A DNA stretch of 64,000 nucleotides from JABMPR01 sp964508765 (GTDB lineage: Bacteria > Fidelibacterota > UBA8477 > JABMPR01). Made by a program: the position numbers and the translations under genes. The stretch lies in NCBI GenBank assembly GCA_964508765.1, contig CAZDVD010000007.1:49172-113171 (forward strand). Direction: 5' to 3'. Below the pieces are notes generated by a model. That model saw only the letters and a program-made list of their open reading frames with translations. It did no database searches and had not been told where the DNA came from. Positions 51,615-59,810 of the stretch are shown piece by piece (position 1 is the first letter of the stretch; each line of letters opens with the position of its first letter).

Positions 51615-53651
51615 TTGGGAGGACGTATTAAGAATTTTGCCCCCAACATTATTGACTTCCACTCCACCAAAACTCGATTGCGAAACCTGTTTAGGAATCG
51701 TCTGCCCCTGATTGGTCTTTGCTCATTAATCGTGTTGATATGGCCTTGTGAATTATTTTCTCAGGATCTCGACGCGCTTCTTGACCTTGATATGACAGAG
51801 CTTATGGAGGTTCAGGTTCTCTCAGCATCCAAGATCTTCCAGAAAATAAAGTATGTTCCTGCCACAGTCAGGGTGGTAACTCATGGACAAATAAAGGAGC
51901 GCGGCTATTTTACGCTGGATGAAGCTTTATCAGACCTACCTGGATTTCAATTTCGAAACCCCCAAAGCCTCAACAGTTATGTATTTCTAAGAGCAGTACC
52001 CAGTCAGAACAATTTGTTGTTGATCTTTATCGACGGTATTCAGATCAATGAGCTCAATTCAGGAGGTTTTTACGGGGGCGGCCAATATAATCTTTCAAAT
52101 GTTGAGCGTATTGAAGTTGTATATGGACCAGCTTCCATTCTATATGGAACCAACGCAATTTCAGGTATTGTAGATATCATCACCAAAAAACCGGATAAAG
52201 GGGATCGGATCGAAGGAAATGTCCTGCTTGGATCCTTTAACACCTGGCAAGGCGATCTCTCTTATAGTTATTCCCACCCGTCTGAGCCCTTCGGTATTCG
52301 GATTTCAACCATGGCAAAATCTTCTGACAAAGCAGATCTGGCAGGTGAGGCTGGAGACAAGAATTGGACAGATGAGTTAGAGAATGTCGAAAATGATTAT
52401 GCACTGGATATTGGTGTAGACTACAAGGAAATTCAATTCGGAATCAATTATCAAAACAAACAGACAACAATGAGCACTTTTTATCCTTCTGTTGGTACAT
52501 CCTATCTTGATCATGGCACATATTGGAATGTTAGATTTCTAAACACTTACCTGAAACATCGTTATTCCCTGAATGGAAAAAGTGATGTGCTAAACAAGGT
52601 ATATTTCCGAGATGCCACCGTTATAAATAACTCAATTATTACAGTCCTTGATACGGCACAAATTGGAGTCCACAGGCCAAATCATCTCCTCGGTTATGAG
52701 GGAATGTACACTTACATCCATAGGGGTCTTCAGCTAAACAGTGGCTTAATTGTCGAACAGGAACAACTGGCAGGAGGTTTTTCAAGAAGCTATAGTAATT
52801 CGGGCTCAATAAAACCACCCATACCACCGGCACCTGATATGGTCGAGAACAGCCTGGCATGTTTATATGTGCAAGCTCAATACGCCTTTCTGCCATCATT
52901 ATCTCTAAGCTCAGGTGTTCGCTTTGACAAAAGCTCATACTATGGCAAAGTCTTGACACCAAGAATTGCCTTGATCTATTCCAAAGAAAAAATCACAATG
53001 AAAACCATTTATGCAGAAGGCTTCAGGGCGCCAAAACCATGGGATTTCTATGATGGTCTGGGAAACAATGATCTGGACCCTGAAAAGATAAAATCTTTTG
53101 AAATAAACACTAATTATTACAACAATAAGGGGCTTCGCGCAGATCTATCCGTTTACCGCAATACCTTATTTAACGTATTTACTCAAAAATTTATTGGTGA
53201 GGACTGGCAGTGGATTAACCAGGGATATTTGCGTACAATTGGTAGCGAATTTACTACGGAGTACAGGACTGCAAACTACCAGGCTTACCTGAATTTTACC
53301 TACAATGATTCTTATGATGAGCACGGGAATAAGATTGCTGAAATAGCGGATCAAAGTGCAAATGCGGGCTTAAGCTATCAGGTTTCTAATCACTTTAAAT
53401 TCAATCTTCGGGCAAACTATATCGGTAGAAAAAAGAACCCGAGTTTGATAAGCGCTACTGGAAGCCACTATATTGATAGTGCTTCGATTTTTCATGGTTC
53501 AATCACCTACGAAGACTTTTATGGAATGACTCTTCAGGCTACAGTAAAAAACCTATTCGACACGGAATATTATCATAGTTCAAATCGATCAGTGGAGCGC
53601 TATCGTCAAGCACAACGCACCTTCCTGTTTAATATTGGATATCATTTCTAA
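51615..53651 (+). CDS. TonB-dependent receptor of the sensory locus
   Basis: An outer-membrane receptor of up to 678 residues. It has a hydrophobic export segment (LPLIGLCSLIVLIWPCELFS), then a plug domain with LDLDMTELMEVQVLSASKIF, VPATVRVVTHGQIKERGY, FIDGIQINE, VERIEVVYGPASILYGTNA and ISGIVDIITKK, then a 22-strand-type barrel ending in FNIGYHF. No ATG precedes the signal sequence: candidate starts are TTG 51615 (which overlaps a GGGAGGA ribosome-binding site), ATT 51627 or TTG 51678. It is smaller than the receptor at 41415 and lacks the carboxypeptidase-like domain. A YfiR-like gene follows 15 bases later, so it probably serves the signalling operon. Confidence 0.88.
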   Translation: MGGRIKNFAPNIIDFHSTKTRLRNLFRNRLPLIGLCSLIVLIWPCELFSQDLDALLDLDMTELMEVQVLSASKIFQKIKYVPATVRVVTHGQIKERGYFTLDEALSDLPGFQFRNPQSLNSYVFLRAVPSQNNLLLIFIDGIQINELNSGGFYGGGQYNLSNVERIEVVYGPASILYGTNAISGIVDIITKKPDKGDRIEGNVLLGSFNTWQGDLSYSYSHPSEPFGIRISTMAKSSDKADLAGEAGDKNWTDELENVENDYALDIGVDYKEIQFGINYQNKQTTMSTFYPSVGTSYLDHGTYWNVRFLNTYLKHRYSLNGKSDVLNKVYFRDATVINNSIITVLDTAQIGVHRPNHLLGYEGMYTYIHRGLQLNSGLIVEQEQLAGGFSRSYSNSGSIKPPIPPAPDMVENSLACLYVQAQYAFLPSLSLSSGVRFDKSSYYGKVLTPRIALIYSKEKITMKTIYAEGFRAPKPWDFYDGLGNNDLDPEKIKSFEINTNYYNNKGLRADLSVYRNTLFNVFTQKFIGEDWQWINQGYLRTIGSEFTTEYRTANYQAYLNFTYNDSYDEHGNKIAEIADQSANAGLSYQVSNHFKFNLRANYIGRKKNPSLISATGSHYIDSASIFHGSITYEDFYGMTLQATVKNLFDTEYYHSSNRSVERYRQAQRTFLFNIGYHF

Positions 53652-53666
53652 ACAGGGTGGATCAGA

Positions 53667-54200
53667 ATGAATAAACTCCTCACTGTATGCGCGATGATAT
53701 TTCTCTATGTCTCTAGCGTTACCTTGAATGCCCAGTCAAATCGAGAATCACCACTAAAAGCAGTATTTATTTATAATTTCACCAAATTCGTCAGCTGGAA
53801 TGAAACGGAATCATCTGATGAATTTCTCATTGGCGTCCTCGGTGAAACAGATGTCTCGGACTATCTCCAGGATATCTCAAAGAAGAAGGATGTCATGGGC
53901 AAAAGAATTGTCATTTACCATTTTGAGAAACCTGAGGACGTGACACCCTGCAATATCCTGTTTTTCTCAGAAGAGCAGATGGTCAAGACGCCTCAACTTC
54001 TTCACACGCTTAACCTGAATAATACACTCACGGTGGGTGAAATCAGGGATTTCGCTACCATGGGTGGCGCTATCAACTTCGTGATAATTTCGGATCGTAT
54101 TAGATTTGAGGTCAACCAAGCAGCCCTGGATCGAGCTGGCTTGACCACCAGTTCAGAGTTACTGAAGCTAGCCATAAACGCAGATGAACCAGTTGATTGA
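53667..54200 (+). CDS. YfiR-like periplasmic regulator (DUF4154)
   Basis: A 177-residue periplasmic protein with a signal peptide (MNKLLTVCAMIFLYVSSVTLNA). The mature domain matches YfiR/DUF4154: LKAVFIYNFTKFVSW, IGVLGETDVSDYL, GKRIVIYHF, CNILFFSEEQ, TLTVGEIRDFATMGGAINFV and RIRFEVNQAALDRAGLTTSS, then ELLKLA. In Pseudomonas YfiR represses the diguanylate cyclase YfiN (TpbB) from the periplasm and responds to redox through disulfides. Here the mature part has one Cys only (TPCNI), so that disulfide switch is absent. The 3' end overlaps the kinase gene by 17 bases, which ties it to that CHASE8 sensor. Confidence 0.9.
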   Translation: MNKLLTVCAMIFLYVSSVTLNAQSNRESPLKAVFIYNFTKFVSWNETESSDEFLIGVLGETDVSDYLQDISKKKDVMGKRIVIYHFEKPEDVTPCNILFFSEEQMVKTPQLLHTLNLNNTLTVGEIRDFATMGGAINFVIISDRIRFEVNQAALDRAGLTTSSELLKLAINADEPVD

Positions 54201-56496
54201 AATGTTAACGCAATTCCGAAATCTGACACTTCGAACGAAGCTCATCCTGATCCAGTTGCTTACGTCAGGCTTATTACTTTTAATATTCGTAGGTTATTAT
54301 GTCATTGATGAAAATCAGGAGTATCGGGTAAATGCAGTCCATCAGCTGACAACCTCTTCCCAAATCCTTGCCTCAAATTCTGTATCGGCATTGTATTTCC
54401 TTGATATGGGAACTGCCAATGAGGTTTTATCCTCCCTCAGCACCCAATCAAGTATCACCAATGCCTGGATCCATGATTCGGAAGGAGCTTTTTTCGCTTC
54501 CTACGGTCGAGCTGAGAACCAGGATATCTCCCCTCCGATAGACTTAATGACCGGCATGCATTTCAGTGGTAATTATATCACATATTCCCGCGAGATCATT
54601 CATGATGAGGAAGTGCTGGGGACGCTTACACTGCGTTTTGATGCATCGGACCGCTGGAAGCATCTAAGTACAAAGTTATTCGTGGCAAGTCTCATATTAA
54701 TTATCGGATTGGTGCTTGCTTATTTCTTATCTATTAGCACCCAGAAATCGATTTCACGTCCTATCTTTAAATTATCACAGATCATCCAGAGAGTATCTGA
54801 ATCAAGAGAATTTACAATCCGCGTCGATGAAAAGCGTACTGATGAGATCGGGGTACTTTACAAGGGTTTTAATGAAATGATGAAGAGGATAGAGGACTAC
54901 GATAGAGAACGGGATGTAGCTGAACATGCTCTTGCTAAGTCAAAAAATTATGTTCAGAATTTATTTGACAGTTCTCTCGACATGATTGTATCAGTGGATC
55001 AACAACGTCATATTGTCCAATTCAATACAGCAGCGCTGAAAACCTTTGGATATCAACCAGATGAAATCATAGGCAAACCAGTTGAAATGTTATATGCAGA
55101 TCTGGAAGCGTCCAAGATGATTGGAGACCAGATTTCAGAGACAGGGATGTTCGTTGGAGAGATATCGAATGTCCGCAAAAATGGGGAAGTATTTCCCAGT
55201 CTTATTTCTGCCGCCATCCTGCTCGATGAGCAAGGGGAAATAATTGGAACGGTAGGTAATTCGAGGGATATTACCAAGCATAAACAGGCTGAAAGTGAGC
55301 TAGCAGTTTACCGCAACCACCTCGAGGAATTAGTTAAAGAGCGCACCAATGAATTAGAAATGGCCAGGGCATCCCTGGCGAAAGCACAGGGAATAGCACA
55401 TCTTGGAAGTTGGGATTGGAATATTGTTGATAATACGCTGCGCTGTTCAAAAGAAATGCATACTATTTTTGGCACGGACACTGAACACACTATCAATAAT
55501 TTTGAAGCTTTCATGAGCTCAATACATCCAGATGATCAAGTTGCGGTCCAGGAATCAATCAATAAAGCAATTAGTACAAACATCCCATGCAGTACCGACC
55601 ATCGTATAGTACGTCCTGATGGATCTGAAAGAACAGTCCACGAACAGGGTGAGGTCTTGTATGATGAACATGGCAAACCTGTAAGCTTACTCGGCACTGT
55701 TTCAGATATAACCGAAAGAAATCAGATTGCAGAAGAGCTAAAAAAAGCGAAAGAGGTTGCAGAAGCTGCAAATCAGCATCTTCTGGAGCTGGACAAGCTA
55801 AAAAGCATGTTTATAGCCTCAATGTCACATGAGCTCCGAACGCCATTGAACTCGATTATTGGATTTACAGGAATGATGTTGCAGGGCATATCCGGTAAAA
55901 TAAACAAGTTGCAGGCTGAAAATCTACAACGTGTTTATCAGTCCGGCAAACATTTGCTCAGTCTGATTTCTGACATTATTGATATTTCAAAAATCGAGGC
56001 AGGGCGAATTGATGTATATCCACAAAAGTTCTCCCTCGAGGATCTCATCAACGAAGCGGTGGCAACTATTCTACCAGAGGCCAAGAAAAAAGATATTCCT
56101 GTGACAATCGCGGCATCGGTATGGCCGGAAATTGAATCAGATAAAAAACGATTATTACAGTGCGTTTTGAACCTTCTGAGCAACGCAGTAAAATACTCTG
56201 AGCAGGGTAGGATTGAGGTAAATATAAATGAGTATAAAGAACGTGTGGAAATCTCCGTTCGTGATACTGGCATCGGAATCTCGGAATCAGACCTCCCCAT
56301 TCTTTTTGAAGCTTTTGAAAGGCTTGAATCCCACTTGCGCATCATAAGTGGAGGGACAGGACTCGGCCTCTATCTTACCAAAAAGATCATTCAAGAATTG
56401 CTTAAAGGAGACATTTCAGTGAAAAGTCCTTTTGGAGAAGGGAGCACGTTTACGCTTTCTGTGCCCCGAGTTTATAGTCAGAATTTTCAGGGTTGA
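54184..56496 (+). CDS. CHASE8-HAMP-PAS-PAS sensor histidine kinase
   Basis: A 770-residue membrane kinase. The N-terminus has one membrane segment (about 19-39), then a periplasmic CHASE8-like domain (about 40-155; ASNSVSALYFLDMGTANEVL, AWIHDSEGAFFASYGR), a second membrane segment (LFVASLILIIGLVLAYFLS) and HAMP (to about 245). Two PAS domains follow (IVSVDQQRHIVQFNTAAL; GSWDWNIVDNTLRCSKEMHT), then HisKA (IASMSHELRTPLNSIIGFTG) and HATPase_c (NLLSNAVKYSEQGRIEV, DTGIGISESDLPILFEAFER, GGTGLGLYLTKKII). CHASE8 with HAMP is the sensor half of YfiN, so YfiR is the likely ligand. Start is ATG 54184 inside the yfiR-like gene, or ATG 54202 just after it. There is no receiver domain in this protein. Confidence 0.92.
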   Translation: MNQLIEMLTQFRNLTLRTKLILIQLLTSGLLLLIFVGYYVIDENQEYRVNAVHQLTTSSQILASNSVSALYFLDMGTANEVLSSLSTQSSITNAWIHDSEGAFFASYGRAENQDISPPIDLMTGMHFSGNYITYSREIIHDEEVLGTLTLRFDASDRWKHLSTKLFVASLILIIGLVLAYFLSISTQKSISRPIFKLSQIIQRVSESREFTIRVDEKRTDEIGVLYKGFNEMMKRIEDYDRERDVAEHALAKSKNYVQNLFDSSLDMIVSVDQQRHIVQFNTAALKTFGYQPDEIIGKPVEMLYADLEASKMIGDQISETGMFVGEISNVRKNGEVFPSLISAAILLDEQGEIIGTVGNSRDITKHKQAESELAVYRNHLEELVKERTNELEMARASLAKAQGIAHLGSWDWNIVDNTLRCSKEMHTIFGTDTEHTINNFEAFMSSIHPDDQVAVQESINKAISTNIPCSTDHRIVRPDGSERTVHEQGEVLYDEHGKPVSLLGTVSDITERNQIAEELKKAKEVAEAANQHLLELDKLKSMFIASMSHELRTPLNSIIGFTGMMLQGISGKINKLQAENLQRVYQSGKHLLSLISDIIDISKIEAGRIDVYPQKFSLEDLINEAVATILPEAKKKDIPVTIAASVWPEIESDKKRLLQCVLNLLSNAVKYSEQGRIEVNINEYKERVEISVRDTGIGISESDLPILFEAFERLESHLRIISGGTGLGLYLTKKIIQELLKGDISVKSPFGEGSTFTLSVPRVYSQNFQG

Positions 56497-56508
56497 GGAG
56501 TATATATC

Positions 56509-56898
56509 ATGAGTAAAACCATACTGGTTATCGAAGATAATGAAGACAACATGGCACTGATTACACAGTTGCTAGAGTCTGCTGGCTATACTGTGGAAAA
56601 AGCGGTAACGGGTATGGAGGGATTCGAGAAAACATTGGAGTTACGGCCAGATATTATCCTCCTTGATATTCAGCTTCCAGATATCGAGGGCACTGAGGTA
56701 TTGCAGAAGATACGGAGCCATAAAGAGATTGAAAACATTGCCATTGTTGCAGTGACTTCCTATGCCATGACCGGGGATCGCGAAAAATTACTGGCAGCAG
56801 GATGTACTGGATATATCGAAAAACCCATTGATCCATTCAGGATCTTAGAAGAACTTGAACTAATCTTGAGGAGCAAAAATGAAAATTCTTATAGTTGA
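56509..56898 (+). CDS. Single-domain response regulator
   Basis: A 129-residue receiver domain (ILVIEDNEDN, phosphoacceptor D53 in DIILLDIQLPDIEG, VAVTSYAM, GYIEKPIDP). It has no output domain and resembles DivK-like shuttle receivers. GAGGAG lies upstream of the ATG. It sits 12 bases after the CHASE8 kinase and overlaps the next gene by 20 bases. It probably carries phosphate between the two kinases of this operon. Confidence 0.9.
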   Translation: MSKTILVIEDNEDNMALITQLLESAGYTVEKAVTGMEGFEKTLELRPDIILLDIQLPDIEGTEVLQKIRSHKEIENIAIVAVTSYAMTGDREKLLAAGCTGYIEKPIDPFRILEELELILRSKNENSYS

Positions 56899-57829
56899 AG
56901 ATGTAGAAGATTCCCGCGTCTACCTTCGACAAGCTCTTGAATCAGAAAAATATACGGTTATTGAAGCCATTAATGGTATGGAAGCACTGGAAGCAGCCCA
57001 TCAAGATCCACCAGATATGATTATTTCAGATATCATGATGCCAGAAATGGATGGATTTGAGCTCTGCCTGCAAGTAAAAAGTGATGAAGCGCTGAAGAGT
57101 ATCCCCTTCATTTTCTATACGGCAACCTATCTGGATATCGAGGATGAGGAGCTGGGTAAACTCCTTGGAGCGGATCAATACTTTATAAAACCCATGGATC
57201 CGCAAGAGCTTTTATCCGCCATCAGTCAAGTCTTTGAGGGCTTGAAATCAGGTGATCAAGGTAGAACGCATAAGTTTTCAACCGGGGAGCATCAATTACT
57301 GGCGAGATATTTAAAGACGCTAAACAACAAGATAACCAAAAGAAACCGGGAACTTATTGAGAAGCAGGAGGCACTGGAACGCGTTTCCAAAGAATATATT
57401 GAATTATATGATAATGCCCCCGATATGTATGTTTCGGTTTCAGTGGCGGATTCCAAAATCTTACAGTGCAATAAAACACTATTAAGTAAAACAGGCTATT
57501 CCAGAGCCGAGCTTATCGGAACTTCTGTTTTCAAGCTGTATCATGATGATTGTATGCATAGTGAGAGAGAATCATTTCAAAAATTTGTTGAAACAGGCAT
57601 TGTGCGAGATCAAGAATTAATTTTAAAAAGAAAAGACGGTAGCAAGCTTGATGTAAGTCTTAATGTCAATTCGACAAGAGATAAAAAAGGTAATATAGTG
57701 AATTCAATATCTTCCTGGAGAGATATTTCAAACCGTAAACTTGCCGAGAGTTCACTAAAGGAAAGTGAAAAACAGATAAAGACCATCCTGAGCCATATAC
57801 CCTCAGTGGTCTGGAGGTCCGACTCATAG
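56879..57829 (+). CDS. Receiver-PAS protein, 5' part of a kinase split by TAG
   Basis: The reading frame encodes a receiver domain (ILIVEDVEDS, D51 in MIISDIMMPEMDG, FIFYTATY, YFIKPMDP), a coiled linker (NNKITKRNRELIEKQEALER), a complete PAS domain (about 180-300) and the first few residues of a second (IPSVVWRSDS). It stops at TAG 57827-57829. The same frame continues without a break through the rest of that PAS_3 domain (GKTTFISSNVKNIYGFTEEE) and a kinase. The gene was therefore about 782 codons, 56879-59227. The base before the stop suggests a single change (for example AAG or CAG to TAG). The gene overlaps the preceding receiver gene by 20 bases. Confidence 0.85.
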   Translation: MKILIVEDVEDSRVYLRQALESEKYTVIEAINGMEALEAAHQDPPDMIISDIMMPEMDGFELCLQVKSDEALKSIPFIFYTATYLDIEDEELGKLLGADQYFIKPMDPQELLSAISQVFEGLKSGDQGRTHKFSTGEHQLLARYLKTLNNKITKRNRELIEKQEALERVSKEYIELYDNAPDMYVSVSVADSKILQCNKTLLSKTGYSRAELIGTSVFKLYHDDCMHSERESFQKFVETGIVRDQELILKRKDGSKLDVSLNVNSTRDKKGNIVNSISSWRDISNRKLAESSLKESEKQIKTILSHIPSVVWRSDS

Positions 57830-57970
57830 GGAAAAACAACCTTCATATCGTCTAATGTTAAGAATATTTATGGTTTTACAGAGGAGGAGATCTTAGCAGG
57901 CGGATCAGAACTATGGTTTGACAGGATTCATCCTGAAGATCTCGATAATCTCCTGATCCAATATCGGCGG

Positions 57971-59227
57971 TTGTTCACGGATGCTACTCCGATGGAGACT
58001 GAATACCGTATCAAGCATAAGAATGGCAGATGGATATGGCTGCATGATCAAGCCAATTTGATTAGCGAAAAAGATGGGATCACCCATGCCTATGGAGTGT
58101 TCACAGATATCACCTCGCGCAAACAGATGGAGCAGGAGCTAAGATATAGCGAGGAAAAATACCGTTTGATCGTTGAAAATGCCCATGATGGGGTTGAAAT
58201 TACCCAGGGCGATAAAATCATCTTCACCAACACACACTTTGCTGAAATGTTGGGGTATACTGTTGATGAGCTAAGAAACACATCGTTTATGCAAATCTTC
58301 ACAGAAAAGAGTAAGCAGGATCTCTATAGTCGTCAGAAAAAACGAGAAGCCGACAATATGAGCACTGGCAGTTATGAAACCACCTTTCTCAAAAAAGATG
58401 GTATGATCATCGATGTGGATATCAAATATGAAATCATGAATTTTAAAGGAAAACCTGCGACTTTTGCCAGTATCAGCAATATAACTCAACGTAAGAGTGC
58501 AGAAAAAGCGCGTGAGCGAGCCTTAATTGAGGCTCAGGGTGCCAATAAAGTCAAAGATCAATTTATCGCCAATATATCGCATGAGATCCGTACACCACTT
58601 AACAGCCTGCTTGGATTCACTGATTTAGTGAAACAACGGTATCTTGAGATCATTCCCGAAAAAGATCAAAAGGTTTTTAAATACATCACAGATGCAGGTA
58701 ATCGATTAATGCAGACTATTGACTCCATGTTGAACATTTCTCAGATAACAGCAGGTGTCATAAAAGCCCATAAGCAAGAGCTAGATCTGAGTTCGACTGT
58801 TGCACAGGCCGTTGCAAAATTCAAGCAACAAGCAGAAAGCAAAGCTCTAGTTCTTCGTGCGGTGATCCCAAAACAGCCGACCCTGATTTACGCTGATGAA
58901 TTTTGTATTCATGAAGCGATTTCTCATTTGATAAGAAACGCAATAAAGTATACAAAAGAAGGTACCATTGAATTGATGTTCGGACATAAAGAGGATCGGA
59001 CAACTCTATCCATCATTGATACTGGAATCGGAATTTCAGAGGAGTATCAAAAGAGACTTTTTGATCCTTATACACAAGAAAGCGAAGGTTTTACAAAGAA
59101 ATACCAGGGGCTTGGCTTGGGATTGGCACTCACAAAACATTACCTTGACCTGAATAATATTGACCTTGAATTTGAGAGTAAACAAGATAAGGGTACCACT
59201 TTCATACTCATCTTCCCAAAAATTTAG
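57971..59227 (+). CDS. PAS-histidine kinase, 3' part of the same split gene
   Basis: In-frame sequence resumes at 57830 directly after the TAG; the first possible start is TTG 57971, which cuts into the second PAS domain, and the first ATG is 57992. The part encodes the end of PAS_3 (EYRIKHKNGRWIWLHDQA), another PAS domain (IVENAHDGVEITQGDKIIFT), HisKA with FIANISHEIRTPLNSLLGFT, and HATPase_c with HLIRNAIKYTKEGT, DTGIGISEEYQKRLFDPY and GLGLGLALTKHYL. All kinase boxes are intact, so reinitiation might still give an active but unregulated kinase. The coding potential from 57830 to 57970 belongs with this gene. Confidence 0.88.
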   Translation: MFTDATPMETEYRIKHKNGRWIWLHDQANLISEKDGITHAYGVFTDITSRKQMEQELRYSEEKYRLIVENAHDGVEITQGDKIIFTNTHFAEMLGYTVDELRNTSFMQIFTEKSKQDLYSRQKKREADNMSTGSYETTFLKKDGMIIDVDIKYEIMNFKGKPATFASISNITQRKSAEKARERALIEAQGANKVKDQFIANISHEIRTPLNSLLGFTDLVKQRYLEIIPEKDQKVFKYITDAGNRLMQTIDSMLNISQITAGVIKAHKQELDLSSTVAQAVAKFKQQAESKALVLRAVIPKQPTLIYADEFCIHEAISHLIRNAIKYTKEGTIELMFGHKEDRTTLSIIDTGIGISEEYQKRLFDPYTQESEGFTKKYQGLGLGLALTKHYLDLNNIDLEFESKQDKGTTFILIFPKI

Positions 59228-59237
59228 AGGAATAAAC

Positions 59238-59624
59238 ATGTCTGAGAATAAGCCTATGGTATTGATTGTGGAGGATGAAATATTATCACAGACTTATTAT
59301 TCCCACATTCTTCAAGATCACTTTGAGGTGCATATGGTTTCCAACGTAGCCGATGCAAAACAAGCCCTTAAAGAGCACGAATTCACAGTAGCAATAATAG
59401 ATATTTCATTACCTGGAGAAGACAATGGTTTGGATTTGATAAAGCATCTGGTTAAAAATATTCCAGAAAAACCATACCCCATTACCATATCAGCACATGC
59501 CTTTCAGAATGTTCGGGAAGAAGCTCTTGAGGCTGGAGCCGTAGAATTCTTTTCCAAGCCTGTATTGAGCGGAATTCTTCTGGACGTAGTAAAAAAGTAT
59601 GCAAGTAAAGCGGATGCAAATTAG
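59238..59624 (+). CDS. Single-domain response regulator, end of operon
   Basis: A 128-residue receiver (VLIVEDEILSQ, phosphoacceptor D55 in VAIIDISLPGEDNG, ITISAHAF, EFFSKPV). There is no output domain. The ATG at 59238 has GAGGAA eight bases upstream; the frame is open further back into the kinase gene but without a site. As the last gene of the locus, ten bases after the split kinase, it is the likely final phosphate acceptor. No diguanylate cyclase or DNA-binding output is encoded in the locus. Confidence 0.9.
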   Translation: MSENKPMVLIVEDEILSQTYYSHILQDHFEVHMVSNVADAKQALKEHEFTVAIIDISLPGEDNGLDLIKHLVKNIPEKPYPITISAHAFQNVREEALEAGAVEFFSKPVLSGILLDVVKKYASKADAN

Positions 59625-59810
59625 CTCATAAACAAAGCCGATCAAACCAACATAATCGTTGTATGACATGGTTGTGGTGGATTGATCACACCTAAAAATA
59701 TCATAAAAAACGTAAAAGCTTAGATATAGCTAATCCCTTTGATGCGAGAAGCAGGGGATTATTTTTTAGGCCAAAGCATAAGTTTTTACAGATGGAAGGG
59801 ACCTGCCGGA

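Noticed and set aside
31595..57829. Stop codon reassignment (UGA as Trp, or UAG read-through code)
   Set aside because: TGA, TAG and TAA all end normal genes in the window, and the lesions involve all three codons plus a frameshift.
59739..59810. Upstream start of the DeoC-like protein at 59739
   Set aside because: ATG 59811 has GGAAGGGA upstream and gives the normal family length.
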